NCBI GenBank assembly: GCA_948433435.1
Contig: CAOJDX010000009.1
Coordinates: 1-49,012, forward strand
Origin: an uncultured Clostridia bacterium
GTDB lineage: Bacteria > Bacillota_I > Bacilli_A > RF39 > UBA660
Direction of reading: 5' to 3'
Length of the DNA: 49,012 nt
Notes under the pieces: generated by a model
Database searches by the model: none
What the model saw: the letters and a program-made list of their open reading frames with translations, nothing else
Told to the model about the DNA's origin: nothing
Translations under genes and position numbers: made by a program
In this document: in pieces, positions 26,515 to 35,508 of the stretch
Position numbering within the stretch: the stretch's first letter is position 1
How the letters are laid out: every line of letters begins with the position of its first letter

Positions 26515-27396
26515 TTAAATATCTGCCAATTTTTTCCCTTTTAATTTTGGTTTGATTTTATTTTTTTCTTTAATTACTATTGATTCATTTGCCATTAAGT
26601 ATATCACACTTATTCCTAATAATATTAAAGAGATAAATAGTAAATTAGTTAGAAAGTATTGTAAATAAGGAAATAAAATTGTTTGTAAAAATTTATTGGA
26701 TATATTAGAAAATAAAATGTGTGGTGTAAATATCGAAATAAATAATTCTAAAATACTACAGATGATAGTGGGAATAAAAATATATGGGAGTAACTTTTCT
26801 TTATTAATCATTAGTTGTAGTAATATGGAAATAATAATTAAGCATAAAAGAATTACTTTAAATTTACTACTTAGTAGATAGTGAATTATCTTTAGTTTAT
26901 TAGAAGAAATATTATTGATATTACTTCTTATTATATTTTCTATTGTAAGTATTTTAGAACTACTATGATGTAGAATAGTTATTATTGTTTGTTTTTCTTC
27001 TTCTGAAAGTTTGGACATTTTTTGAATATCTTCTTCTATTATTTGATTTAGATCAGTAATAGTATATGTCTTTAAATTTTTTCCTGTTAATAAATAGTTT
27101 GACTCTACATCAATAATCTTTGCTGTTATTTTTTGAAAAAAATCTTGCTTATATACTTCTTCTATTGTTTCTTTAGAAATTCCACCTTGTTGTAGAGATA
27201 AATAAAGTGAATCATATGTTTCTTTTAACTCATTTTCTTTCATCTTAATATTGATCAAATCTAAGTAATTAATATTAGAAGCTATTTTATTGATTGTTTT
27301 AGAATTTATCATTATATTAAAATTAATGACTATAGTTAGACTAATTAAAGAGATTAAAATTATAAATGATAAAGTAATAGATATTATCTTTTGCAT
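26515..27396 (-). CDS. Unknown four-helix membrane protein
   Basis: Not recognised. 293 residues, very rich in Ile and Leu. Hydrophobic segments lie at about 5-27, 180-198, 203-228 and 238-266, with a roughly 150-residue soluble part between the first and second, predicted outside and containing many Lys, Glu and Ser. The C-terminal tail is strongly basic (KEKNKIKPKLKGKKLADI) and should be cytoplasmic. The ATG at 27396 has AGGTG upstream. It precedes sepF-divIVA on the same strand but is separated from them by about 120 bases, with a promoter for sepF, so a shared role is only possible. Confidence 0.7.
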   Translation of the reverse strand: MQKIISITLSFIILISLISLTIVINFNIMINSKTINKIASNINYLDLINIKMKENELKETYDSLYLSLQQGGISKETIEEVYKQDFFQKITAKIIDVESNYLLTGKNLKTYTITDLNQIIEEDIQKMSKLSEEEKQTIITILHHSSSKILTIENIIRSNINNISSNKLKIIHYLLSSKFKVILLCLIIISILLQLMINKEKLLPYIFIPTIICSILELFISIFTPHILFSNISNKFLQTILFPYLQYFLTNLLFISLILLGISVIYLMANESIVIKEKNKIKPKLKGKKLADI

Positions 27397-27467
27397 ATGA
27401 TCACCTATTTTAATTATACCATAGATATTTAGGTAAAATTAAATTTTTATTAATTTTCAAAAAAGTA

Positions 27468-27496
27468 TTGTCAATTTTATTTTGTTTTGATATACT
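27468..27496 (+). promoter_or_regulatory. tRNA-Met promoter
   Basis: TTGTCA (27468-27473), 17-base spacer, TATACT (27491-27496), 14 bases before the tRNA 5' end. Confidence 0.8.
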
Positions 27497-27509
27497 TTTA
27501 TTGTTTCGT

Positions 27510-27586
27510 GGCGCTGTAGCTCAGTTGGCTAGAGCAATCGGTTCATACCCGATAGGTCGTGAGTTCGAATCTCTCCGGCGCTACCA
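27510..27586 (+). tRNA. Elongator tRNA-Met (CAT)
   Basis: A 77-base cloverleaf with encoded CCA. The anticodon loop TTCATAC carries CAT. The acceptor GGCGCTG pairs with CGGCGCT, the D-arm has AGTTGGCTA, and the T-loop TTCGAAT is standard. The anticodon stem ends in only two G-C pairs, not the three of initiator tRNA, and the body closely follows the Bacillus elongator tRNA-Met. The T-stem has one T-T mismatch. An Ile2 (lysidine) tRNA is the alternative and less likely. Confidence 0.93.
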
Positions 27587-27683
27587 TTTAAAAAGTTACT
27601 AGATTTATTTCTAGTTTTTTATTTGTAGAAAAATGATATGAGTATTTCACAAATAAATAGTAATTTAGAAATGGAGTCAAAGA

Positions 27684-28127
27684 ATGAAAATAATCGAGGT
27701 AAAAGAGCGAACAACAACTTTAATCAATCAACTATTGGAAGTATGGGAAGATTCAGTAAAAGCAACTCATCTGTTTTTATCAAGCACAGAAATAGAAAAT
27801 ATAAAAAAATATGTACCTCAAGCATTAAAAGAGGTATCATTTCTAGTAATTATAGGAAATGAGAATCATGTGCCTATTGCTTTTATGGGAATTGAAAATC
27901 AAAAGCTTGAAATGCTTTTTATCAAAAATAGTGAAAGAGGAAAAGGCTTAGGAAAACAATTATTAAACTATGGTACTAAAAATTACAATGTTAACGAATT
28001 AGTAGTAAATGAACAAAATCCTTTAGCATTAGGTTTTTATGAATATCTAGGATTTAGAACTTATAAAAGAGCAGAACTAGATGAACAAGGAAATCCCTAT
28101 CCAATTTTATATATGAAATTAGACTAA
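27684..28127 (+). CDS. GNAT-family N-acetyltransferase
   Basis: A 147-residue acetyltransferase using acetyl-CoA; substrate unknown. The GNAT fold is visible: N-terminal VWEDSVKATHLFLSSTEI, strand beta-4 KLEMLFIKNSERGKGLGKQLL with the pyrophosphate loop (RGKGLG near 90-95), then ELVVNEQNPLALGFYEYLGF, the classic end of the domain. The pattern resembles the YjaB/PhnO-like subgroup. The ATG at 27684 is preceded by GGAG. A terminator follows at 28184-28230. A different plus-strand frame at 27638 overlaps it and is not real. Confidence 0.9.
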   Translation: MKIIEVKERTTTLINQLLEVWEDSVKATHLFLSSTEIENIKKYVPQALKEVSFLVIIGNENHVPIAFMGIENQKLEMLFIKNSERGKGLGKQLLNYGTKNYNVNELVVNEQNPLALGFYEYLGFRTYKRAELDEQGNPYPILYMKLD

Positions 28128-28183
28128 TCGTTATTTTCTTCTCTTAAAAATTTATATTCTTCCTAAGATTATATTGATTAAAA

Positions 28184-28230
28184 ACTCTTTAAGTAAACTA
28201 GTAAAATAGTTTATCAAAGAGTCTTTTTTA
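28184..28230 (+). terminator. Terminator of the GNAT gene
   Basis: Long hairpin: 28184-28200 pairs with 28207-28222 with a small internal loop, followed by CTTTTTTA. Confidence 0.8.
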
Positions 28231-28260
28231 TTATATTAAGATTACTAAAAAGTAAAATGA

Positions 28261-29376
28261 TCAATCATTAACATTTTCTTCTGATTCCCAATTTACCTTT
28301 TCTAAAAATTTAGTAGGACATTTTCCGGATTTAAAACTGATTCCAATATGGTTTAATGTACTAAAATTCATTTCGATTTTATCATCGTATTTTGAAAAAT
28401 ATTCCTCTTTTGTCACCCTTTCATAATAACTTCTATCTAGCAACTTATTATTACTATCGTTCATATCATATCCATAAAATATATCTATTATCTCTTTTTG
28501 TAATTCTTCATCATTTATGTTAATCCTATAAATATCTTTATATTTAGATAATTCAGTAATCCTACTCCCTAATTTTTTATATGGTGCATATTTAAAAAAG
28601 TAGATATAATTGGGACCTTCTTCTTTTCTATAAATCTTTAAGGCATTAAGATATTCCTCCCTTGTTAGATCCTTTTTTCCTTTATACTTCTCAATATTCC
28701 AACTATTTAATATTCGACTTTTGTATTTTAAAATATTTTTATCAAATAGATCATTCATTTTATGGTCATACATATATTGAAGACTTAGTAATCCCTGATC
28801 TATATTACATTCCTTATTTACTAAATGATAAAAATATAACGGCTCGTTTATCTTAATTAGTTTTTGTGTTTCAATATATTGATAAAATTCATCACAAGTT
28901 ATATGTTTTGGGGGCTTTTGGTACTCATAAATATATAAGAAGTAATTCACACTAACATAATTATGCTCTTTTTTAAATATTTCTTTTACATCTAATAATA
29001 AAGCTAATTCACTTTCATATTCATGAATACCTTTATATTTTCCCCAAGAATGCTCAAACCAATAATATTTATTATACAATTTATAGGTTAAAAAAGTATG
29101 AGAAGGCAACATATCATTGTCTACTATATAAATAAAATAGGTTTTACATTTTATTTTGTTTTCTTGAAATAATTCTCTTTGTAACTCAACTTGATCCCAG
29201 CAAACTCCACATTTTGACTCTAATAATTCCTCTTTGGTTTGTAAATAATAAAATTTATCAAACTCTTCTTCCCATTTTTTTGGATTTGTATGAATTATAT
29301 TTTGGCCTACTTTATCTTTAAATCCATATTCAATAGAATCCATTATTTTCATTATACTTTTAATTTTCTTATTCAT
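28261..29376 (-). CDS. Transglutaminase-like cysteine-fold protein
   Basis: A 371-residue soluble protein. The N-terminal half carries the pieces of a transglutaminase/papain-type site: KCGVCWDQVELQRELF with Cys56 and Cys59, His93 in LPSHTFLTY, and EHSWGKYKGIHEY with Glu108/His109 as possible third members. The C-terminal half (about 225-371) is a separate, Lys/Tyr-rich domain I do not recognise. No signal peptide, so it acts in the cytoplasm. The family could be a protease, a deamidase or a non-catalytic relative. The ATG at 29376 lacks a strong SD (CTAAGAGAGG). An extended TATAAT lies about 50 bases upstream. Confidence 0.7.
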   Translation of the reverse strand: MNKKIKSIMKIMDSIEYGFKDKVGQNIIHTNPKKWEEEFDKFYYLQTKEELLESKCGVCWDQVELQRELFQENKIKCKTYFIYIVDNDMLPSHTFLTYKLYNKYYWFEHSWGKYKGIHEYESELALLLDVKEIFKKEHNYVSVNYFLYIYEYQKPPKHITCDEFYQYIETQKLIKINEPLYFYHLVNKECNIDQGLLSLQYMYDHKMNDLFDKNILKYKSRILNSWNIEKYKGKKDLTREEYLNALKIYRKEEGPNYIYFFKYAPYKKLGSRITELSKYKDIYRININDEELQKEIIDIFYGYDMNDSNNKLLDRSYYERVTKEEYFSKYDDKIEMNFSTLNHIGISFKSGKCPTKFLEKVNWESEENVND

Positions 29377-29591
29377 ATGTCCTCTCTTAGCAAAAATATT
29401 CCTACTTTCTTTTTTGTATTATACCATAAAAATATTTTTATAGTATTTAAATCATTTTTATGATATAATAAGTTCGTTTCTCAAATTGTCTTTTTACTAT
29501 TCTTAAATAAAAGATCACTTTAGTTGAGAGAAAAAAGTTTTTACTTGGAATTAACAGGTATTTAAATTATATAAGAAAGGATAAACGATAT

Positions 29592-30107
29592 ATGCAAAAA
29601 GAAATTATTGAATATGAAAAGTTAAGATCAATTGATATTAGTTATGAACAATATACTTATACTGAGTCTATTAAAACAGAAAGTAATGGAGATTATACTG
29701 AATTTTTTAATATGATAAAAGGTCAGAATTACACTTTTTATTATTGTAATGCAGTAGGTAACCCAAAAGATGGAAAGTTTACAATTGAACATGATTCTAT
29801 CTTTATTCAGCCATTTTTAACATTAGTTCAAGAAAAAAATTCATTTAAAGTTATGGATGACCATAGTGAAAAGTTTATCGAGTTTTCGAAAAATGAAAAT
29901 AATGGAGTGGATATTTCTATTCATTTATTACCAAATATGATGGATGGTACTATTTGTGTTAAAAATATCATGTTTGATCTTAGAAGTAGAACGGATGCTA
30001 TGGAAACTGATGTAAAAAAAAGACTTTCTATGTTCTTTGACGAACTTATTAAGCTAATGCCCCTATTAGAAGAAAAGACTTCTCAAAAAGTTTTTGTAAA
30101 AAAATAA
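29592..30107 (+). CDS. Unknown 171-residue protein
   Basis: Not recognised. Soluble, acidic, no signal peptide or membrane segment. It alternates beta-strand-like stretches (YTFYYCNAVGNPKDGKFTIE, SIFIQPFLTLVQ, GVDISIHLLPNM) with a C-terminal helix (AMETDVKKRLSMFFDELIKL), suggesting a small alpha/beta domain. The ATG has AAAGGAT 10 bases upstream. It lies 30 bases before the 145-residue gene on the same strand and is probably co-transcribed with it. A possible promoter TTGGAA-17-TATATA (29546-29574) precedes it. Confidence 0.65.
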   Translation: MQKEIIEYEKLRSIDISYEQYTYTESIKTESNGDYTEFFNMIKGQNYTFYYCNAVGNPKDGKFTIEHDSIFIQPFLTLVQEKNSFKVMDDHSEKFIEFSKNENNGVDISIHLLPNMMDGTICVKNIMFDLRSRTDAMETDVKKRLSMFFDELIKLMPLLEEKTSQKVFVKK

Positions 30108-30137
30108 AACGATGAGTTTAATAGGTGTTAAGTCATT

Positions 30138-30575
30138 ATGAATAAAACAAAGTTAAAAGCTATTCGTGAGTATTTAGAACAAAATAAAGATCCTCTTTCT
30201 CCTTTTCGACTTGATCTTCACTTACAGGAATTTAAAACGGTATATGGTGCTATTGAAGATAAAATAGCAATTTCTGATCAGGATAGCTTCTATTTACTAA
30301 ATGATCAATTTTCTAAGAAAATAAAAAGAATAACAAAGAAAAGTATTTATATGCCAAATATTTCTAGATGGTATTATGATATTCTTACTTACTGTATTGA
30401 TGAAGATTATCTATTGCCTATTAATATCGATCTTTTAGCTCTTTCTAATCTGCAACTTAAATTTTATTGGGAGTTTCTTGGGAAAGAAACAACTAATTTT
30501 TATGATAATAAAAATAATATTTTAGCTGCAAAAAGTGCTTTAGGTAGTGGATATCTTTATACAAAGAAAAAATAG
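30138..30575 (+). CDS. Unknown 145-residue protein
   Basis: Not recognised. A basic, mostly helical soluble protein with aromatic-rich middle (MPNISRWYYDILTYCIDEDY) and a lysine tail (YLYTKKK). AGGTG lies upstream of the ATG. It directly follows the 171-residue gene and ends 8 bases before the convergent SDR stop, with no clear terminator between. The two plus-strand genes may form a pair; I cannot name a function. Confidence 0.65.
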   Translation: MNKTKLKAIREYLEQNKDPLSPFRLDLHLQEFKTVYGAIEDKIAISDQDSFYLLNDQFSKKIKRITKKSIYMPNISRWYYDILTYCIDEDYLLPINIDLLALSNLQLKFYWEFLGKETTNFYDNKNNILAAKSALGSGYLYTKKK

Positions 30576-30582
30576 TAACTGA

Positions 30583-31371
30583 TTATCTATACAATAACAC
30601 ATATAATTTAGTCATTAAAGATTGAAAAAGGGGTTTTTTTATTTTAAACTGTGGCTTTTCCTTTAACATTTCTGTTACTATTTTGTCCACTAACTTTTGA
30701 TAATTCTTTTTTTCTATCAAGGTAAATAATCTTTTTTGAAGTTTATTTATTTTTTTTATATTTTGATAGAATTCACTATTTTCTTCTAAATATTTTTCTT
30801 TATTATTAATCATTACATCATTGAACCCTGTTTGATAAGCACCAGGTTCAATTAGGGACATTGAGATATTGCTATTTATTTGTTTTAGTTCTTTCTTTAA
30901 TGTAAAACATAATATAGATAAGGCTGCTTTGGATGAAGTATAACAAGATAAGTAAGGTAATGGAAGCATTCCAGCTAAGGAAGAGGTTACAAATATTTTT
31001 CCCTTAATATGTTCCCGTTTAAATTTTAAATAAGATCTTCTAACTACTTCCATTGTTCCGAAAACATTAGTTTCATAATTATCTCTTAATACATCAATAT
31101 CCATAGCCAGTAAGGTGCCTCCATTTCCAATTCCAGCATGAGCCCATACAATATCATAAGATAGCTTATCTAAAAGATTCAGATCCTCTTTATTAGTGAT
31201 ATCTAATTTTAAGGGAATGATATTATTACTTCTTATTTCTATATTTTCTTTTAAAGATTTTAATTGTTTTGTTGTATGAGTACATAGATAAACTGTATGT
31301 CCTAAGTTAGAAAGTTTTTTTGCTGTTTGATAGGCAATACCTCCTCTCCCACCTGTTATTAGGATGCGCAT
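30583..31371 (-). CDS. Short-chain dehydrogenase/reductase
   Basis: NAD(P)-dependent oxidoreductase of the classical SDR family, 262 residues. TGGRGGIA (6-13) is the dinucleotide loop, DIT near 58 and the AHAG stretch near 78 replace the common DVxx and NNAG motifs, and the catalytic set is Ser131, Tyr144 and Lys148 (SCYTSSKAA). A C-terminal region of about 60 residues with basic and hydrophobic character (PQFKIKKPLFQSLMTKLYVL) could touch the membrane, as in acyl-lipid-acting SDRs. The ATG at 31371 has GTGGTG upstream. Substrate unknown. It follows the two-component genes but lies beyond their terminator. Confidence 0.9.
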   Translation of the reverse strand: MRILITGGRGGIAYQTAKKLSNLGHTVYLCTHTTKQLKSLKENIEIRSNNIIPLKLDITNKEDLNLLDKLSYDIVWAHAGIGNGGTLLAMDIDVLRDNYETNVFGTMEVVRRSYLKFKREHIKGKIFVTSSLAGMLPLPYLSCYTSSKAALSILCFTLKKELKQINSNISMSLIEPGAYQTGFNDVMINNKEKYLEENSEFYQNIKKINKLQKRLFTLIEKKNYQKLVDKIVTEMLKEKPQFKIKKPLFQSLMTKLYVLLYR

Positions 31372-31402
31372 ATAATCACCACTTATATTATTTCCTAGAA
31401 AT

Positions 31403-31432
31403 AAAAAAAGAAACCTATTATTTATGGTTTCT
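31403..31432 (-). terminator. Terminator of the two-component operon
   Basis: Seven-pair stem (31409-31415 with 31426-31432) and TTTTTTTATT on the minus strand; the kinase stop is inside the hairpin. Confidence 0.8.
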
Positions 31433-32689
31433 TGTTATTATAAAGGAAACTCCTTTTTTTTCATTCTTAACAACAATATTATAACCAATTATATTTAGAG
31501 TCTTCTTAACAATTGAGAGACCTAGACCAAACTCTCCTTTGATTCCCTTTCGGAACGGAGTAAAGATTCCTTCTAGTAAATCATTGTCAATATTTGATCC
31601 ATCATTATATAGAATTAATTTATTTTGTTTAGCAGTGATTTTTATTGTTTTACTAGCATATCTCATAAAGTTATTTAATAAGTTATCTAATATTGTCTCC
31701 CAATGCTCATAAGTTCCGACGAATTTTGATTTATGGTCTAAAATTATTTTAAATTCTATATCCTTTCTTTTCCATTTAAATTTATCTACTTCGTCTTGAA
31801 TTAATTTTTCCATATCAATGGGAACAATTTCTACCTTACTACTTTTTAGATAATCTAGTTTATTTAAGTAAAGAAGTGAGTGTACTTTTGTTTCTAATTT
31901 TTCTGTTTGGTCTTTGATCACTTGAAGGGCATTAGTGGGATCTTCAACTTGATCATCGACCGCTTCGATATATGATTTTATAACTGTGAGAGGTGTTTTA
32001 AAATCATGTGAGATATTTTGATACATTTGATTGCGATATTCTTCTTGGTTTTTTAGAGAAATTCGCATATCTTCCATTGCTAAACCTAAAGACTTGATTT
32101 CGTCTGATGTTTTAAAGTCTATTTTATGGTTATAATCAGGATTATCAATATTATCAACTTTTTCTTTTAAACGCTCTATTTTAATTACAATAATAGAACT
32201 CCAAATTCCTAATATTAATCCGATTAAAAGGAAGGTTCCTAATACTATTGGCAAAATAGCATTTAATATTTCTGCTTTAATTTCTTGAATGTATAAATCG
32301 TCTGTTAAAGCAATTTTAGTTATTCCATTTCTTTGTATTTGATAGTAATAATATGTTTTATGTTTATAAACAAATTTTCCGTATGTATTTGTTATATATT
32401 TTATTAGTTCTTTAGTATTTTTTACTTTTAATACTTCTGAGAGATTATCGCTACTTACTACTTGGTTATCTATAATATAAAGATAAGCTACTGTAGATGT
32501 GGTTAAATCTTTCTCAAAATCTGATTGCATTAGTTTTAAAGGTTCACTAAGATAGGAGTAAATATTTTTTTCTGCAACAGGTATTAACATTTTAGGTAAA
32601 ACAATACCTAGGGAAATAAAGACTATTACAAAAATTAAGACGATGATGAAAGCTAACTGCTTACTTAAATTACCATTTTTATAATTCAT
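31418..32689 (-). CDS. Sensor histidine kinase
   Basis: Membrane sensor of an OmpR-type pair, 423 residues. Transmembrane helices at about 12-32 and 145-168 flank an extracytoplasmic sensor of about 110 residues. A HAMP linker follows, then the HisKA phospho-acceptor His228 in NISHDFKTPLT, and an HATPase domain with N-box (ILDNLLNNFMRYA) and GEFGLGLSIVKK lid. The ATG overlaps the regulator stop by 4 bases and has no clear SD of its own, implying coupled translation. The signal is unknown; a PhoR/WalK-like envelope role is possible. Confidence 0.93.
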   Translation of the reverse strand: MNYKNGNLSKQLAFIIVLIFVIVFISLGIVLPKMLIPVAEKNIYSYLSEPLKLMQSDFEKDLTTSTVAYLYIIDNQVVSSDNLSEVLKVKNTKELIKYITNTYGKFVYKHKTYYYYQIQRNGITKIALTDDLYIQEIKAEILNAILPIVLGTFLLIGLILGIWSSIIVIKIERLKEKVDNIDNPDYNHKIDFKTSDEIKSLGLAMEDMRISLKNQEEYRNQMYQNISHDFKTPLTVIKSYIEAVDDQVEDPTNALQVIKDQTEKLETKVHSLLYLNKLDYLKSSKVEIVPIDMEKLIQDEVDKFKWKRKDIEFKIILDHKSKFVGTYEHWETILDNLLNNFMRYASKTIKITAKQNKLILYNDGSNIDNDLLEGIFTPFRKGIKGEFGLGLSIVKKTLNIIGYNIVVKNEKKGVSFIITRNHK

Positions 32690-33345
32690 GATAGACGGTA
32701 GCCAAAACCATAAATTGCAGAAATTTTAAGTTTTGGCATTTTCTTTCTAAGTCTTCTTACTAAGTCATCTACTACTCTGTCTGTTCCAAAATAGTCTTGC
32801 CCCCAAATTGTATTTAAAATTTCATCTCGGGAAAAACCCTTTCCGATATTATTGATAAATAATAATAAAAGATCGAACTCAAGAGTTGTGAGAGTAAGTT
32901 CCTTTTCTTCCCTTTTGACTACTCTTTTATTTACATCTATTTTATAAATTTCATAATTTATAAAATTATTATCTTCATTTTTATAAACTCGTTTTATGAT
33001 ATTGTTTACTCTTAAAACAAGTTCTTTACTTGAATAAGGTTTCGTTATGTAATCGTCACTACCAAGTTCTAAGCCTAGAATTTTATCTAAATCTTGATCT
33101 CTTGCAGATGTAAATATAACGGGTACATTTAGATCTGTTTTTCTTATAGCACCAATTACATCATAGCCACTGTAATCATCTCCTAACATGATATCTAGTA
33201 TCCATAAGTCTACTTTATTACCGATATAGTTTATTGCTTCTTTTCCTTTGGTGAAACATACTACGTTATATCCAGCTTTTTGTAAGTATACTTTAACTAG
33301 ATTAGAAAGATCTATTTCATCTTCCACAAAACATATTGTATACAT
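32686..33345 (-). CDS. OmpR-family response regulator
   Basis: DNA-binding partner of the downstream kinase, 219 residues. The receiver domain (1-120) has the acidic pocket Glu8/Asp9, phospho-acceptor Asp51 in LWILDIMLGDD, and the TSA and KPYSSKEL switch residues. The C-terminal winged helix (about 125-219) contains TLTTLEFDLLLLFINNIGKGFSRDEIL and the recognition segment VDDLVRRLRKKM. The ATG at 33345 has AGGTG 6 bases upstream. A promoter with extended -10 (TG, one base, TATACT at 33376-33371) and a weak TAGAAA -35 lies just upstream. Confidence 0.95.
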   Translation of the reverse strand: MYTICFVEDEIDLSNLVKVYLQKAGYNVVCFTKGKEAINYIGNKVDLWILDIMLGDDYSGYDVIGAIRKTDLNVPVIFTSARDQDLDKILGLELGSDDYITKPYSSKELVLRVNNIIKRVYKNEDNNFINYEIYKIDVNKRVVKREEKELTLTTLEFDLLLLFINNIGKGFSRDEILNTIWGQDYFGTDRVVDDLVRRLRKKMPKLKISAIYGFGYRLS

Positions 33346-33683
33346 ACTATCACCTACTTTTCTAATAGTTAGTATAGCACTAAATCATTATTTTTTCTAA
33401 TCTTATCGTCATTACCTCCATTTTATATATAAAGTAAGTATATTTATATTTGCTCTTTTCTTTTTCTTATCGGCATCCCTTCCTTTCTACAAATTCATCA
33501 TATCGAAAAATTATCGATGAATTATCAAATTTTTATGGGAAATTATGGGATTAAATAAATATATGAGTATCATGTAAAATGAGTAATTACCAACCACTAT
33601 TATTTATTTATTTTTGATTCTACCTCTCTACAGTCCATTTTAGGCTTAAAGATGCCATAAAGTCATAATTTATACTTAATATA
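33346..33683. other. Non-coding region between murC and the regulator
   Basis: About 340 AT-rich bases. It holds the response-regulator promoter near 33371-33399. A seven-base inverted repeat (33493-33499 with 33516-33522) surrounds two ATCGA boxes near 33502-33518, a conceivable regulator site. Two tiny SD-led frames of ten codons occur on the minus strand, with nothing to show they are used. Confidence 0.45.
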
Positions 33684-33715
33684 TAAAGAAAAAGAATACT
33701 AGTAATTCGTATTCT
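33684..33715 (-). terminator. murC terminator
   Basis: Stem 33694-33699 with 33709-33714 followed by TTTTTCTTT on the minus strand, 7 bases after the murC stop. It is the first clear terminator of the ireB-to-murC run. Confidence 0.75.
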
Positions 33716-33721
33716 GATTCT

Positions 33722-35026
33722 TTATTTTAATAAATTTTTATATTTTTCTATCAGATGATCAACAGAGGCACATCCCATGAAGCATATAACTGATTTTTTT
33801 TCATTTTCTAGTTTATTTATTGTTTCTTCTGAAATAATCTCGGCATTTTCTATTTGATCTATTATTATAGAAGAGTTTATTCCAGGATAATCTGTTTGTT
33901 GTTCTCGATTACAATCAATTTCTGTTAAGTATACTTTATCCGCTATCTTTAAAGATTCAATAAATTCCTCTTTAAAATCTTTTGTTCTAGAATAAGTATT
34001 TGGTTTAAATATTGCTACTAAACGTTTCTCTGGGTATTTTTCTTTAATTGATTCTAATACAACCTTTATCTCAGTTGGATGATGGGCATAATCATCAATA
34101 ATGATGGACTTTCCTATTTTTTCTTCGGCAAAACGACGTTTGGCATTTTGAAAAGTTAATAAAAGTTCTTTGATTTTGGAAATTTCAATTCCATACTTTA
34201 TACAGATAATAATTGCTGCTGTTGTATCTAATATCATATGATTGCCATATAAAGGTACTGAAAAATTTTCTACAAATTGTCCTTTTTGATATAAATCAAA
34301 ATTAACTCCTTCCTGGTTTACTTTATTATTTTTTATGATATATTCATTATTTTGATTAAACCCGTAATATATAATAGGCGTTTTTGAATGTATTTTTCTA
34401 ATATTTTCATTATCTCCACAAGCAACTATTGCTTCTGTAGTATGGCTTGCAAATTCTTTAAATGTTAAAATAATATCATTTAAGTCTTTATAACATTCCA
34501 TATGTTCTTTTTCAATATTAGTAATTACAGAGTATTTAGGATAATAAGTCAAAAAGTGTTTATTAAACTCATCTGATTCTAATACAAATATCTCATTTTC
34601 TTTCTTGGCATATCCGTCACCAGCACCAATAAAATAATTGCATCCTACTGTATTATATAAAATATGTTTAATAATTGAAGAAGTAGTTGTTTTTCCATGA
34701 GTTCCACTTACTGAAATTGTATTGAATTGTTTTGTAAGATCACCTACTATTTCGTTATATTTTTTAATTTTAAGTCCCATTTTCTTTACTCTTTGCAATT
34801 CAGAATGGTCTTCTTGAAGTGCTACTGAATAAGTTACTATGGTATCTTTATCTAGGTGATGGTCATGGTCGTAATAAATTTTAATATTTCTTTCTTCTAG
34901 ACCTTTCTGAGTAAATTTATAATCTTTGGCATCATCGTAACCACTGACTTTTGCTCCCAAATCATATAATATTTGAGCTAAAGTTGACATACCTGTTCCC
35001 TTTATTCCTAAGCAATAATATTTCAT
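33722..35026 (-). CDS. murC: UDP-N-acetylmuramate--L-alanine ligase
   Basis: Adds L-alanine to UDP-MurNAc with ATP, starting the peptidoglycan stem peptide. The 434-residue protein has the N-terminal UDP-binding loop GIKGTGMSTLAQIL (8-21), P-loop SGTHGKTT with Lys112, NIEKEHMECY, FAEEKIGKSIIIDDYAHHPTE and a C-terminal domain with PNTYSRTKDF. All catalytic motifs are intact. SD AAGAAGG precedes the ATG at 35026. It closes a run of minus-strand genes that includes mltG and an NlpC/P60 enzyme, and is well separated from murF and ddl. Confidence 0.96.
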   Translation of the reverse strand: MKYYCLGIKGTGMSTLAQILYDLGAKVSGYDDAKDYKFTQKGLEERNIKIYYDHDHHLDKDTIVTYSVALQEDHSELQRVKKMGLKIKKYNEIVGDLTKQFNTISVSGTHGKTTTSSIIKHILYNTVGCNYFIGAGDGYAKKENEIFVLESDEFNKHFLTYYPKYSVITNIEKEHMECYKDLNDIILTFKEFASHTTEAIVACGDNENIRKIHSKTPIIYYGFNQNNEYIIKNNKVNQEGVNFDLYQKGQFVENFSVPLYGNHMILDTTAAIIICIKYGIEISKIKELLLTFQNAKRRFAEEKIGKSIIIDDYAHHPTEIKVVLESIKEKYPEKRLVAIFKPNTYSRTKDFKEEFIESLKIADKVYLTEIDCNREQQTDYPGINSSIIIDQIENAEIISEETINKLENEKKSVICFMGCASVDHLIEKYKNLLK

Positions 35027-35069
35027 TTTTTTCCTTCTTTCCTACTGTATTATATGCCTAAATAATTTT

Positions 35070-35495
35070 TTACTTCAATGTTGTTAGCTTTTTTTGTTCT
35101 TCATCTTTAATCGTACTACTAGTGGATTCGTTAGCAGAATCCATTTCGTTTTGTTTTTCATCAACTGCCAGCCAACAACTACTAATATCAAGGGTTGTCA
35201 CTATTTCATCATTTACAATACCAAAATCGTTACTAGTATTAATCACACTCATTGTTGTATTGATGATTAGAGGTAAAAAGAAGATGATACAGGCTGCTAA
35301 AATGGAATTTCCAAAAGCTTTTAACCCTTTTTTATCCTTATCGGGATTTATCGTTAATTTAGTGAATTGTAATATTCCTGAGACTAGTAAAATGATTGGT
35401 ACTACAAATTGAATTATAGTAAGTCCCCTTTTAATTATACTTAAAATTGTTGCTAGTGTATAATCTGCACAAACTGATTCTGCAATATAAAGCAT
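35070..35495 (-). CDS. VirB2-like two-helix membrane protein, paralogue of the adjacent gene
   Basis: A 141-residue protein of two hydrophobic helices (about 15-46 and 61-85) around a positively charged turn (NPDKDKKGLKAFGNS), the layout of VirB2/TrbC-type pilin-like small membrane proteins. A Cys near the start (Cys9) and a Cys in SSCW (Cys107) match the neighbour exactly and could face the same side. It is about 60% alike over 110 residues to the N-terminus of the next gene upstream, but ends in a short charged tail instead of an enzyme domain. ATG at 35495, SD AGAAGGTGG. Function unknown. Confidence 0.75.
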   Translation of the reverse strand: MLYIAESVCADYTLATILSIIKRGLTIIQFVVPIILLVSGILQFTKLTINPDKDKKGLKAFGNSILAACIIFFLPLIINTTMSVINTSNDFGIVNDEIVTTLDISSCWLAVDEKQNEMDSANESTSSTIKDEEQKKLTTLK

Positions 35496-35508
35496 ACTAC
35501 CACCTTCT

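Noticed and set aside
27638-27862. Plus-strand 74-codon frame before the GNAT gene.
   Set aside because: Overlaps the GNAT gene in another phase, lacks an SD, and the GNAT frame has clear motifs.
29470-29560. Long-range stem (TTTCTCAA with TTGAGAGAAA) in the leader of the 171-residue gene as a riboswitch.
   Set aside because: Single bulged stem with an unstructured 40-base loop and no terminator or sequestered SD.
33346-33560. Two SD-led ten-codon frames upstream of the response regulator as leader peptides.
   Set aside because: SD spacing is poor for one, and there is no attenuator hairpin or codon bias to support regulation.
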